Below are positions 40,456 through 48,813 of a DNA stretch of 64,000 nt, piece after piece; position 1 is the stretch's first letter; the number at the start of each line of letters is the position of its first letter. Source of the stretch: CAYRNR01 sp964425605 (GTDB lineage: Bacteria; Myxococcota_A; UBA796; UBA9615; CAYRNR01); NCBI GenBank assembly GCA_964425605.1, contig CAYRNR010000018.1, forward strand, positions 13,436-77,435, in the 5' to 3' direction. The notes under the pieces are model-generated. The model did no database searches and was not told the origin of the DNA. It saw only the letters and a program-made list of their open reading frames with translations. Position numbers and translations under genes: made by a program.

Positions 40456-40582
40456 GTGTTCTCTCTCCTCTTTCGATTCGCTCTATGCTCCGGAACCCCT
40501 CCGGAAACCAGAGATACGTTGCCAATTTTCATGAAAAGCGGGAGCGATCATGGACGAAACTGATGGGGAATGGAAGGGGCTT

Positions 40583-42217
40583 TTACGGGTCGTCGGTGCC
40601 GGGTGGCGGTGAATCCGATTCGGTGACCAGGTCAGAAGCGGGGACGATGCGGTTGCGGCCGCGGCGTTTCGCCTCGTAGCAGGCGTCGTCGGCGCGGCGC
40701 AGGAGGCTCATGGGGGATTCGTCGCCCTCGTCGCGGCCGGCCACGCCGATGCTGACCGTGATGCGGATCTCCTCGTCGTCGTAGTAGATGGGCTCGGCCT
40801 CGACGGCGCGGCGGAGGCGCTCGCAGGCGACCAGGGCGCCGGACTCGGTGGTCTCCGGCATGATCAGCAGGAACTCCTCGCCGCCGTAGCGGCCCGGGAT
40901 GTCGAGCTCTCGGCGGGTGCGGTCCTGGAGGATCTCGCCGACGACGCGGAGCACCTCGTCTCCCGCAGGATGACCGTGGGTGTCGTTGACGGCCTTGAAG
41001 TGGTCCAGGTCCAGCAGGGCCACGGCGATGGGGCGGCGGTAGCGCCGGAACCGGCGGACCTCCTGGCGCAGCCGCTGGAGGATCAGCCGCCGCACGTACA
41101 GCCCCGTCAGCTCGTCGGTGGAGGCGAGCTCGTACAGGCGCGCGCGGTTGATGGCGCCGGCGGCCTGGCCGGCCAGCATCTGGAGGTGGTCCTGGTCCGA
41201 CTCGTCGAACTTGCGGTCCGTGCGCGGGTTGGTGACGTTGAGCACGCCGATGGCCTCGCCGTCGGCCACCAGGGGCACGCACAGCAGGGAGTCCACGTAG
41301 GAGTTCTCGGGGGCGTGGAAGCGCTCGTCGGAGCGCGTGTCGGCCACGAGCACGGGCTGGCGGGTCTGGTAGACGAGGCCTGCGATGCCCTCGCCGGGGG
41401 CGAAGGCGCGGCACTCGTGTCGGCCGCTGTTGATCGCCTCCTCGAGATCGGTGTCGGGGAGCCCCTTGACCAGGTGGATGCGCAGCATCTGGTCCTGGGG
41501 CTCGTACAGGGCCAGGGAGGCCTTCTGGGCGCTCACCGTCTCCATGGCTCCTTCGAGGATCAGCTCCAGGACGCTGCGCAGCTGATGCGCTGCCGAGAGG
41601 GCCCTCGAGACGTCCAGCAACAGCGCGAGGGTGTGGATCGATCGATCCAGGCGCCGCCGCTCGGCCGCCCGGCGGCGGTTCTGCAGGGCGTTGGCGAGGG
41701 CCATCTCCAGGTGGCGGGCGAACCAGCGCAGGTACAGGCGATCGGCGGCGCTGTACTCGAGGCCGTCGCCGCGCGCGCCGAGGGAGAGCAGACCCACGGT
41801 CCGCAGATCCAGGTGGAGGGGGATCCAGACGTGGGCGCGCAGGTGCGCGGCCATCTCCTCGGCGTCGGGGTGCACCGCCGCCGGGTCGTCGGGATCGATC
41901 ACGGGATCCGGGTGGATGTCCATCCACGGGGGCCACGGGGCGGTCCAGGCGAGATCGTCCGAGTCGACCGTGGTCTCCTCGCGGGTGCCGTCGTCGAGGA
42001 GCACCAGCTCCCCGGTGCGGAAGAACAGCTCCGGCGGTGTCGTGCCCGCGCTCCCCACCACGAGGGCGGCGCTGGTGGGCTCGAAGCGCTCGTTGAGCAC
42101 GAACCGGCAACGGTTCCACACGGCGTGGGGGAGGGTCTCCCGTATCAGGGGCAGCCCCTGGGTCGTGGCGTCGAGGAGTTCTGTGAAGCGATCGCGTGTG
42201 GTCAACGTCTGCGTCAT
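40583..42217 (-). CDS. GAF-GAF-GGDEF diguanylate cyclase
   Basis: 544 residues. Two GAF-like sensor regions (about 25-195, less conserved, and 215-370 with APGEGIAGLVYQTRQPVLV and SLLCVPL) precede a GGDEF domain (about 375-530). The active loop is GGEEF and the product-inhibition site RELD lies five residues before it, so the enzyme should make cyclic-di-GMP and be feedback-controlled. No membrane segment: it is a cytoplasmic sensor. Encoded 25 nt downstream of the EAL-HDOD gene on the same strand, so the two likely act in one circuit. Confidence 0.9.
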   Translation of the reverse strand: MTQTLTTRDRFTELLDATTQGLPLIRETLPHAVWNRCRFVLNERFEPTSAALVVGSAGTTPPELFFRTGELVLLDDGTREETTVDSDDLAWTAPWPPWMDIHPDPVIDPDDPAAVHPDAEEMAAHLRAHVWIPLHLDLRTVGLLSLGARGDGLEYSAADRLYLRWFARHLEMALANALQNRRRAAERRRLDRSIHTLALLLDVSRALSAAHQLRSVLELILEGAMETVSAQKASLALYEPQDQMLRIHLVKGLPDTDLEEAINSGRHECRAFAPGEGIAGLVYQTRQPVLVADTRSDERFHAPENSYVDSLLCVPLVADGEAIGVLNVTNPRTDRKFDESDQDHLQMLAGQAAGAINRARLYELASTDELTGLYVRRLILQRLRQEVRRFRRYRRPIAVALLDLDHFKAVNDTHGHPAGDEVLRVVGEILQDRTRRELDIPGRYGGEEFLLIMPETTESGALVACERLRRAVEAEPIYYDDEEIRITVSIGVAGRDEGDESPMSLLRRADDACYEAKRRGRNRIVPASDLVTESDSPPPGTDDP

Positions 42218-42242
42218 GGTGTTCCTGAATGGAGGTCGTGGC

Positions 42243-43451
42243 TCAGGGGGCGTCCAGATCGAACATGGCGTCGGCCCAGCCCACGGCCTCGCGGTAGTAG
42301 CCTGGCAGCAGCGACTCGTCCAGCTTCAGTCGTCGAGTCAGCCGGCCCACGGTCAGCCAGTCCGCGTCGTGGTACGCGCGGGCCAGCTCGAGGTAAGCGG
42401 CCAGCGGCCCGGTGTTGTCCGTCAGCGCCAGGCGCAGCTCGCCCGCCAGCGGCAGATCCTCGAGCGCGGTGGCCATGGGGGCGTCGACGATGGCGTCGAG
42501 TACGGAGAACAGGCCCAGGGTGAACGCCTCGTCGGCCCGCTCCGGCGCCATCAGCTCGCAGAACCGCGCGCGCAGGATCGACAGCTTGAGCATCTCGTCC
42601 GGGCGGTTGTCGCCCAGCTGGGTCAGCAGGGCGATGGAGACGAAGCGCTGCACGTTGGCCGAGCCCAGGAGCATCACCGCCTGGGAGATCGAGCGGATCT
42701 CGCTGGGCAGCGAGAAGAACGCCGAGTTGATGTACCGCAGCAGCTTGTAGGAGAGGGCCAGGTCGGTGCGGATCAGCTTCTGGGCGCGGCCCAGATCGAA
42801 CTCGGCCGAGCTCAGCTCCGCCATCAGCGCGAGCATGCTCATCGAACGGCCGCTGCGGGGGCTGATGCCCTTGACCATCTGCGGCCGGGCGAAGAAGAAA
42901 CCCTGGAAGAGGGTGCATCCCGCCTCGCGGCAGAGCTCGAACTCCGCCTCGCTCTCGACACGCTTGGCGATGATCTGCACCGGGCGATCGCGCAGCGCGC
43001 TCCCGATCCGCTGGATGTCGGACGGGCTCAGCGCCTGCACGTCGACCTTGACATACTGCACCAGGTCCATCAGCCCGCCCAGGTCGCGCGTGCCGTCGTA
43101 GTCCTCCAGGGCGAGCAGGTAGCCCGCGTCCACGAGCTCGCGGCAGCGGTCCACCACCGCCGCCGATATCGACCTGTCCAGCAGCAGCTCCACGACGATG
43201 TCGTCCGCGGGCAGCAGCCTGGGCACCTCGCGCTCGATCAGGGTAGCGCTGAAGTTGATGTGGGCGCGCAGCTTGCCCGTGAGCTTGGGCTTGCCGATGA
43301 GCACGAAGCTGTGTCCCACGAGCTCGGCGGTGGCCTTGTCGCCGTCCACCGCCTGGAACACGTTGTCCAGGGAGGAGCGGAAGAGCAGCTCGTATCCGCA
43401 CAGCTTGCGCGCGCTGTCGAGGATCGGCTGTCGGGCGACGAACACGTCCAT
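42243..43451 (-). CDS. EAL-HDOD signalling protein (YuxH/CdgJ-like)
   Basis: 402 residues. The N-terminal half is an EAL-type domain: FVARQPILD, YELLFR, VVELLLD, LALEDYD, VQYVKVD and FQGFFFARP are the family blocks. The Asp-Asp-Phe-Gly catalytic block reads EDYD, so a catalytic metal ligand is altered and phosphodiesterase activity is doubtful. The C-terminal half (about 200-390) is an HDOD domain with SYKLLRYINSAFF. Such proteins bind or sense cyclic-di-GMP and control motility. A possible promoter lies upstream, with TATAAT complementary to 43544-43549. Same strand as the cyclase. Confidence 0.87.
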   Translation of the reverse strand: MDVFVARQPILDSARKLCGYELLFRSSLDNVFQAVDGDKATAELVGHSFVLIGKPKLTGKLRAHINFSATLIEREVPRLLPADDIVVELLLDRSISAAVVDRCRELVDAGYLLALEDYDGTRDLGGLMDLVQYVKVDVQALSPSDIQRIGSALRDRPVQIIAKRVESEAEFELCREAGCTLFQGFFFARPQMVKGISPRSGRSMSMLALMAELSSAEFDLGRAQKLIRTDLALSYKLLRYINSAFFSLPSEIRSISQAVMLLGSANVQRFVSIALLTQLGDNRPDEMLKLSILRARFCELMAPERADEAFTLGLFSVLDAIVDAPMATALEDLPLAGELRLALTDNTGPLAAYLELARAYHDADWLTVGRLTRRLKLDESLLPGYYREAVGWADAMFDLDAP

Positions 43452-43543
43452 GTGAGCGCTCCAACGGTCGTGGTGTCCACGACCGCCGTGGTCGGCCTTC
43501 CTGGCCCGCCCCGGTCGTCAGGGCTGCGACTGCACCTCCTTCC

Positions 43544-43549
43544 ATTATA
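43544..43549 (-). promoter_or_regulatory. Possible -10 box (TATAAT) for the EAL-HDOD gene
   Basis: The complement of 43544-43549 reads TATAAT and lies 92-97 bases upstream of the EAL-HDOD start codon. No good -35 box was found at 16-18 bases spacing, so this is a weak call. Confidence 0.3.
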
Positions 43550-43617
43550 GAACGAAGCGGGTCCGCTTCCTAAGGGGGGAGTACAATGGGTCGCCGTGTC
43601 GGTGGACGGGAGGCAAG

Positions 43618-44479
43618 GTGTCGGGTCGATCGAGAGCCGGGTGGGTGGGTCTGATGGCGGTCGTCTGGATCGGGAGCGCCGGCAGCGCGGGCGCCTCCGA
43701 GTGGACGGCGGCGGAGCTGCTGTGCGCCGGTCGCAGCGAGCCCCTGCTGGTGGCGCACCGGGGGGTGAGCGCGCGCTTCCCCGAGAACACCCTCTCGGCA
43801 TTCACCGCCGCCGTGTCCGACGGCGCGGCGATGCTCGAACTCGACGTGGGGCTGTCCCGCGACGGTCAGCTCGTGGTGCTGCACGACGAGACGCTGGATC
43901 GCACGACGGACGGGGAGGGATTCCTGCGCGACCACGACCTCGAGGCGCTGCGGCGGCTGGACGCGGGCGCGTGGTTCGATCCGCGGTTCGCCCGCGAGCC
44001 CCTGCCGACCCTGTCCGAGACCCTGGCGCGGGTGGGCCGCGACATCGCCGTCAACGTGGAGATCAAGCCCGAGGCCGTGGCGTCACGCGCCGAGGGTGGG
44101 ATCGAGGACAAGGTGGTCGCCCTGGTCCGCGACGCTGGCCTGATCGACCGCGTCGTGGTGTCGTCGTTCGAGCCCACGGCCGTGGCCCGGGTCAAGCGGG
44201 CGGAGCCCGGCCTCTGCACCGCGGTGTTGTTCCACCACGAGATGGAGTTCGATCCCGCGGTGTTCGTGGAGCTCTTCCGCGCCGACGGACTGCACGTGAA
44301 CCAGCGGCACCTGACGTCCGGCATGGTCGCGAGCCTGCACGGCGCGGGCCTGTACGTGGCCGCTTACACCGCCAACGAGGTCGAGGACCTGCAGCGGCTG
44401 GTGGAGCTGGGCGTCGATGGCATCTTCACCGACGACGTGGCCCGCGCGCGCAAGCTGCTCGGGTGGGAGGACAGGGGCG

Positions 44480-44487
<8 letters not shown>
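43618..44487 (+). CDS. Glycerophosphodiester phosphodiesterase
   Basis: 289 residues from a GTG with GGGAGG upstream. An N-terminal hydrophobic segment (about 8-26) suggests export. The GDPD blocks are VAHRGVSARFPENTL (catalytic His), ELDVGLSRDGQLVVLHDE (metal and catalytic residues) and VNVEIKPE. It hydrolyses glycerophosphodiesters to glycerol-3-phosphate and an alcohol. It overlaps the crotonase gene by eight bases and heads a five-gene run. Confidence 0.9.
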
Positions 44488-45262
<775 letters not shown>

Positions 45263-45269
45263 GGTGGTG

Positions 45270-46253
45270 ATGGGCGATCCAGAGGTCCGGACCTACTCGG
45301 TGGACAACGGCGAGGGATGGCTCCTCGCATTGCGTCGCTACACGACGCCGTCCGCCGCGGACGAGCCGCGGCGCCCCGTGGTGATCCTCCCCGGCTACGG
45401 CATGAACAGCTTCATCTTCTGCTGGCACCCCGAGGGCCAGTCCATGGCCGAGTTCTTCGCCGCCCAGGGCTTCGAGTTCTGGACCGTGGACCTGCGGGCG
45501 CAGGGGGACTCGGTGCCCGACGGGGGGTCGTCCAGCTACCGCATGGAGGACGTGGGGATCACCGACCTGACCGTGGTGATCGACCACATCCTCGAGCACA
45601 CCGACACGGGCCACGACCGTGTGGATCTCGTGGGCTGCTCCCTGGGCGCCACCTACGGGTTCATCCACGTGGCGCTGGTGCCGGACCATCGCGTCGCCTC
45701 CATGGTCGCCATCGGCGGGCCGCTGCGCTGGACCCGCGTCAACCCCGTGCTCCGGCTGGCCTTCTCCAGCCCCACCCTGGCGGGCATGCTGCCGTTCAAG
45801 GGCACCTCCCTGATGGCCGAGCTGGCGCTGCCCCTGGTCGCCGGTCACGCCCCGGGCCTGCTGTCCATCTACATGCGCGCCGAGAACGTCGATCTGCAGC
45901 GCGCTCCCGTGCTCGTGCGCACCGTGGAGGATCCCGTGCCCGCGGTGAACGCCCAGATCGCCCAGTGGATCATCGACAAGGACCTGTGGATCCGCGACGA
46001 GAACGTCACCGAGGCCATCGCGCGATTCACCGGCCCCTTCCTCTGCGCCTTCGGCAACGCCGACGGCATCGTGCCCCGCTCCACCGCCATGTCCGCATTC
46101 ACCGCCGTGGGCTCCCGCCACCGCGAGGTGCTCGAGCTCGGCGACGACCACGTCAAGATGGCTCACGCGGACCCCTACGTGAGCCGCCACTCCCACGAGC
46201 AGCTCTTCCAGCCCATGGCAGATTGGTTGAGCAACCCCACCTCGTCGAGGTAG
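45270..46253 (+). CDS. Alpha/beta-hydrolase (esterase/lipase-like)
   Basis: 327 residues. Nucleophile elbow GCSLG near residue 122, an Asp-containing GNADGIVP near 270 and a His in DDHVKMAH near 292 form the likely triad. An LPGYGMNSFIF stretch near 45 is the oxyanion region. GAGG spacing favours the ATG at 45270 over two GTGs just upstream. It may hydrolyse lipid or polyester esters. It is embedded between a crotonase gene and a protease gene, which suggests lipid or acyl-CoA degradation but does not prove it. Confidence 0.8.
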   Translation: MGDPEVRTYSVDNGEGWLLALRRYTTPSAADEPRRPVVILPGYGMNSFIFCWHPEGQSMAEFFAAQGFEFWTVDLRAQGDSVPDGGSSSYRMEDVGITDLTVVIDHILEHTDTGHDRVDLVGCSLGATYGFIHVALVPDHRVASMVAIGGPLRWTRVNPVLRLAFSSPTLAGMLPFKGTSLMAELALPLVAGHAPGLLSIYMRAENVDLQRAPVLVRTVEDPVPAVNAQIAQWIIDKDLWIRDENVTEAIARFTGPFLCAFGNADGIVPRSTAMSAFTAVGSRHREVLELGDDHVKMAHADPYVSRHSHEQLFQPMADWLSNPTSSR

Positions 46254-46286
46254 TATCCGGCACCCGGGGAGGCGCGCGAGGTGACG

Positions 46287-47300
46287 ATGGAGTTCCGAGC
46301 CGGAATCGCCGCACTCCTCCTCGGAGTGATGGCCGGTTGTGCCCCCCAGGAACCCTGGGATCCTCCCCCACAGATGCTCCAGCAGCTGCGCGGCATCATC
46401 GGCGGCCAGCCCACCGAGGACTGGCCCGCTGTCGGCGCCTACGCCATCGACGGCGGGTACGGCGGGATGTGCACCGGCACCCTGGTCGCGCCCGACATCG
46501 TCCTGACCGCCGCCCACTGCGCCGAGGGTGCCGGCGACCGCGACTCGTTCATCCTCGCCGCCGACATCGAGAACGCCTACCTCAGCGATCTGCGCTCCGT
46601 GGACGAGGCCATGGTGCACCCCGGCTACGACGGCGACGCCTACCACACCCACGACATCGCCCTGTTGCGGCTCAGCCAGGAGCAGGACGACCTCGACTTC
46701 ATCCCGGTCTACACCGGCGACATGGACGAGTCCTGGCACGGCACCTGGTTCCACTTCGTCGGCTACGGCTCCAACACCTACTACGGCGGTCCGGGATCCG
46801 GCCTCAAGCGCGAGACCGACGTCGAGGTCTACGAGGTCTACTCCCACGAGGTCGCCACCTACACCGAGGGCACCAACACCTGCAGCGGCGACTCCGGCGG
46901 CCCCGCCTTCGTCGACATCGACGGCCGCTGGTACGTCGCCGCCGTCGTCTCCGCCGGCTTCGCCCTCGAGCAGGGCCAGGACTCCTGCTCCGGCGGCGGC
47001 TGGAACATGCGCACCGACGCCGAGATCGGCTTCCTCGACGACCATTACGATCCCTACCAGGAGCCCGGGCACTGGTACCAGCCCGGCGAGTCCTCCGACG
47101 ACGACGACGACAGCCAGGGCGACGACGACGACGCCTCCGAGGGCGACGACGACGACGAGCAACCGGACCCCGGATCGGGCTACTTCGACGACGACGACGA
47201 CGACGGCTCCGGCGGTTGCGCCTGCACCAGCGCCCCTCGAACGTCCAGCGCCCTGACCGCATCGCTGCTGCTCGCCCTGCTCCTCGGTCGCCGCCGATGA
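46287..47300 (+). CDS. Trypsin-like serine protease with lipobox and MYXO-CTERM-like end
   Basis: 337 residues. Lipobox VMAGC; S1 protease about 35-240 with the triad in LTAAHC, THDIALLRL and GDSGGP, preceded by the cleavable IIGG-type start of the domain. An Asp-rich linker (about 270-300) then leads to CAC, a hydrophobic helix and RRR. N-terminal lipidation and a C-terminal MYXO-CTERM signal in the same protein are unusual. GAGG followed by five bases fixes the ATG at 46287 (a GTG lies two codons before). Its stop overlaps the M23 gene's ATG (ATGA). Confidence 0.88.
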   Translation: MEFRAGIAALLLGVMAGCAPQEPWDPPPQMLQQLRGIIGGQPTEDWPAVGAYAIDGGYGGMCTGTLVAPDIVLTAAHCAEGAGDRDSFILAADIENAYLSDLRSVDEAMVHPGYDGDAYHTHDIALLRLSQEQDDLDFIPVYTGDMDESWHGTWFHFVGYGSNTYYGGPGSGLKRETDVEVYEVYSHEVATYTEGTNTCSGDSGGPAFVDIDGRWYVAAVVSAGFALEQGQDSCSGGGWNMRTDAEIGFLDDHYDPYQEPGHWYQPGESSDDDDDSQGDDDDASEGDDDDEQPDPGSGYFDDDDDDGSGGCACTSAPRTSSALTASLLLALLLGRRR

Positions 47301-48016
47301 TCCGCCGCGCCTGGCCCTGCTGGCTCCTCGCCCTGACGCTCTGCGCCTGCACCACCGATCCCGCGGCCGACGACGACGACACCTCCACCACCGACGACGA
47401 CGACGCGGCCGAGCCCCTGCTGTTGAGCATGCCCCTGCTCGAACCCGATCGCTTCTCCAAGCCCGTCATGGGCTTCGATCACGATCCCGTCGATCAGGAG
47501 GGCGCCTACCAGCTCGTCTGCTCCGACTACCTCGGCCGCCCCTTCCCCCACTGCTACGACGGCCACGACGGCTCCGACTTCCTCCTCGAGGGCGGCTTCG
47601 ACGCCATGGACGCCGACTCCGCCACCATCATCGCCGCCGCCCCCGGCGTCGTCGTCCGCACCGAGGACGGCCACTACGACCACTGCCACGGCGACATCAC
47701 CACCCTCGAGGTCAACTGCGACGGCCACGAGATGATCGGCAACTCCGTCACCCTCCAGCACGACAACGGCTGGCACACCCTCTACTGGCACATGATGACC
47801 GACACCGTCGCCGTCGAGGTGGGGGACCAGGTCGAGATGGGGGACGTGCTGGGGATCGTCGGATCTTCGGGGATGAGCAGTCAGCCGCACCTGCACTTCG
47901 AGTTGCAGGAACCGGATGGGAATTCGGTGGACCCCTACGCGGGTGAGCTGTCACAGGAAATCAGCTACTGGTGTGAGCAGGGCCACGAGGATGGATTTCC
48001 GGGGGGGTGTGATTGA
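47297..48016 (+). CDS. M23-family metallopeptidase lipoprotein
   Basis: 239 residues. Lipobox CAC near residue 18, an Asp-rich linker, then a LytM-type peptidase with HDGSD (H-x3-D), YWHM and HLHFEL, the complete zinc and catalytic set. It likely cuts peptidoglycan peptide bridges, at the envelope or in other bacteria. It is translationally coupled to the trypsin-like gene, so the two proteolytic enzymes are co-expressed. This is the last gene before the 800-bp intergenic region. Confidence 0.9.
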   Translation: MIRRAWPCWLLALTLCACTTDPAADDDDTSTTDDDDAAEPLLLSMPLLEPDRFSKPVMGFDHDPVDQEGAYQLVCSDYLGRPFPHCYDGHDGSDFLLEGGFDAMDADSATIIAAAPGVVVRTEDGHYDHCHGDITTLEVNCDGHEMIGNSVTLQHDNGWHTLYWHMMTDTVAVEVGDQVEMGDVLGIVGSSGMSSQPHLHFELQEPDGNSVDPYAGELSQEISYWCEQGHEDGFPGGCD

Positions 48017-48111
48017 AACTACCCGGTCACCGACCACTTCCTGCCTCCACTTCCCCTTCCTGCCTCCACTTCCCCTTCACCTCCACCTCCACCTTCCCCT
48101 TCCCCCCTCCT

Positions 48112-48137
48112 CGTTCCCACGGTCCACCGTGGGAACG
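48112..48137. terminator. Perfect 12-bp inverted repeat, possible terminator of the five-gene run
   Basis: CGTTCCCACGGT and its complement flank CC, giving a 12-bp stem with a two-base loop. A second hairpin (CGGCGC-TTT-GCGCCG) follows at 48147-48161. Neither is followed by a long T run, so intrinsic termination is only possible. Located about 95 bases after the M23 gene stop. Confidence 0.4.
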
Positions 48138-48300
48138 AAACTTCCTCGGCGCTTTGCGCCGGTTCCCTTTCCCTTCCTACCTCCACCTCAACCTCCACCT
48201 CCGCCTCTACTTCCACCTCCACCGTCGCGCCGGTCCGCTACTGGAGGGTGGTGGAGGAGGGGCCTGGTGCGCGGATCGGATCTCCTTGGGGGCGGTGCCT

Positions 48301-48676
48301 GGTCAAGTCTGGTCTTGCGTCTTTCCAGGGGAGCGGTGGGTCGCAATCCGTGCCTGCCACGAGCTGCATCGGCGCCAGCAAGGGAGTAGGCAGGGAAAAG
48401 ACGACAAGAACCAGACAATTGACCAGCGTTGACGCCCGCGCGGAGCTTGGAATGCCCCGCGAACAGGCCAACAGGCTTCCCCTCGTACCGGTCCGCCAAT
48501 CAACCGGGCCCCGCGAGCCCGGAGGGCTCGCCGGCCCCAAACGGTCCGGGGTCAACGTCTGGTCTTACGGCCTTTACGCCCGGCCAACGCCCTTGGTGGT
48601 CCCGTCGTTCTTCCGTCGCGGGGACGGAGTCCCTACCCCCCACGCGATCCGAAAAGGTCCAAGACCAGACTTGACC
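48301..48676. repeat. Segment bounded by 16-bp perfect inverted repeats (MITE-like)
   Basis: GGTCAAGTCTGGTCTT at 48301-48316 is matched by its exact complement at 48661-48676. A one-base-insertion copy lies in direct orientation at 48550-48566. A GC-rich hairpin (GCGAGCCC-GGA-GGGCTCGC, 48513-48531) sits inside. The element codes for nothing recognisable. Size and symmetry resemble a non-autonomous insertion or a repeat mobilised by another transposase, but no target duplication was identified. Confidence 0.5.
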
Positions 48677-48725
48677 CAGCTCGTCGACGCGAAGCGAAGC
48701 CAATCGTCACCACCGCACCAAGGTG

Positions 48726-48755
48726 CCCCGGAAGCCGACACGTCGGCTTCCGGGG
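48726..48755. terminator. 14-bp perfect stem-loop, possible terminator of the glycosidase gene
   Basis: CCCCGGAAGCCGAC pairs with its complement across a two-base loop, and four further pairs (one G-U) can extend it to 18. It lies 59 bases beyond the stop of the minus-strand gene that ends at 48814. No T tract is adjacent, so it may act as a transcript-end stabiliser or Rho-linked site. Confidence 0.45.
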
Positions 48756-48813
48756 CGCCAGGTAGCCCTCTCTTCCCGCCCGCCGCGGGCAGGGGGATAG
48801 GCCTGGCGCTGTC

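Larger units (their letters stand above)
48017..48813. other. Non-coding convergent intergenic region with hairpins and repeats
   Basis: About 800 bp between two convergent genes. Its parts are pyrimidine tracts (48035-48110 and 48173-48222), several strong hairpins, and a segment bounded by inverted repeats (48301-48676), each listed separately. Open frames across it lack ribosome sites and recognisable protein features. No tRNA or known small RNA was recognised. It may be a degraded mobile element or repeat-associated region. Confidence 0.6.
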
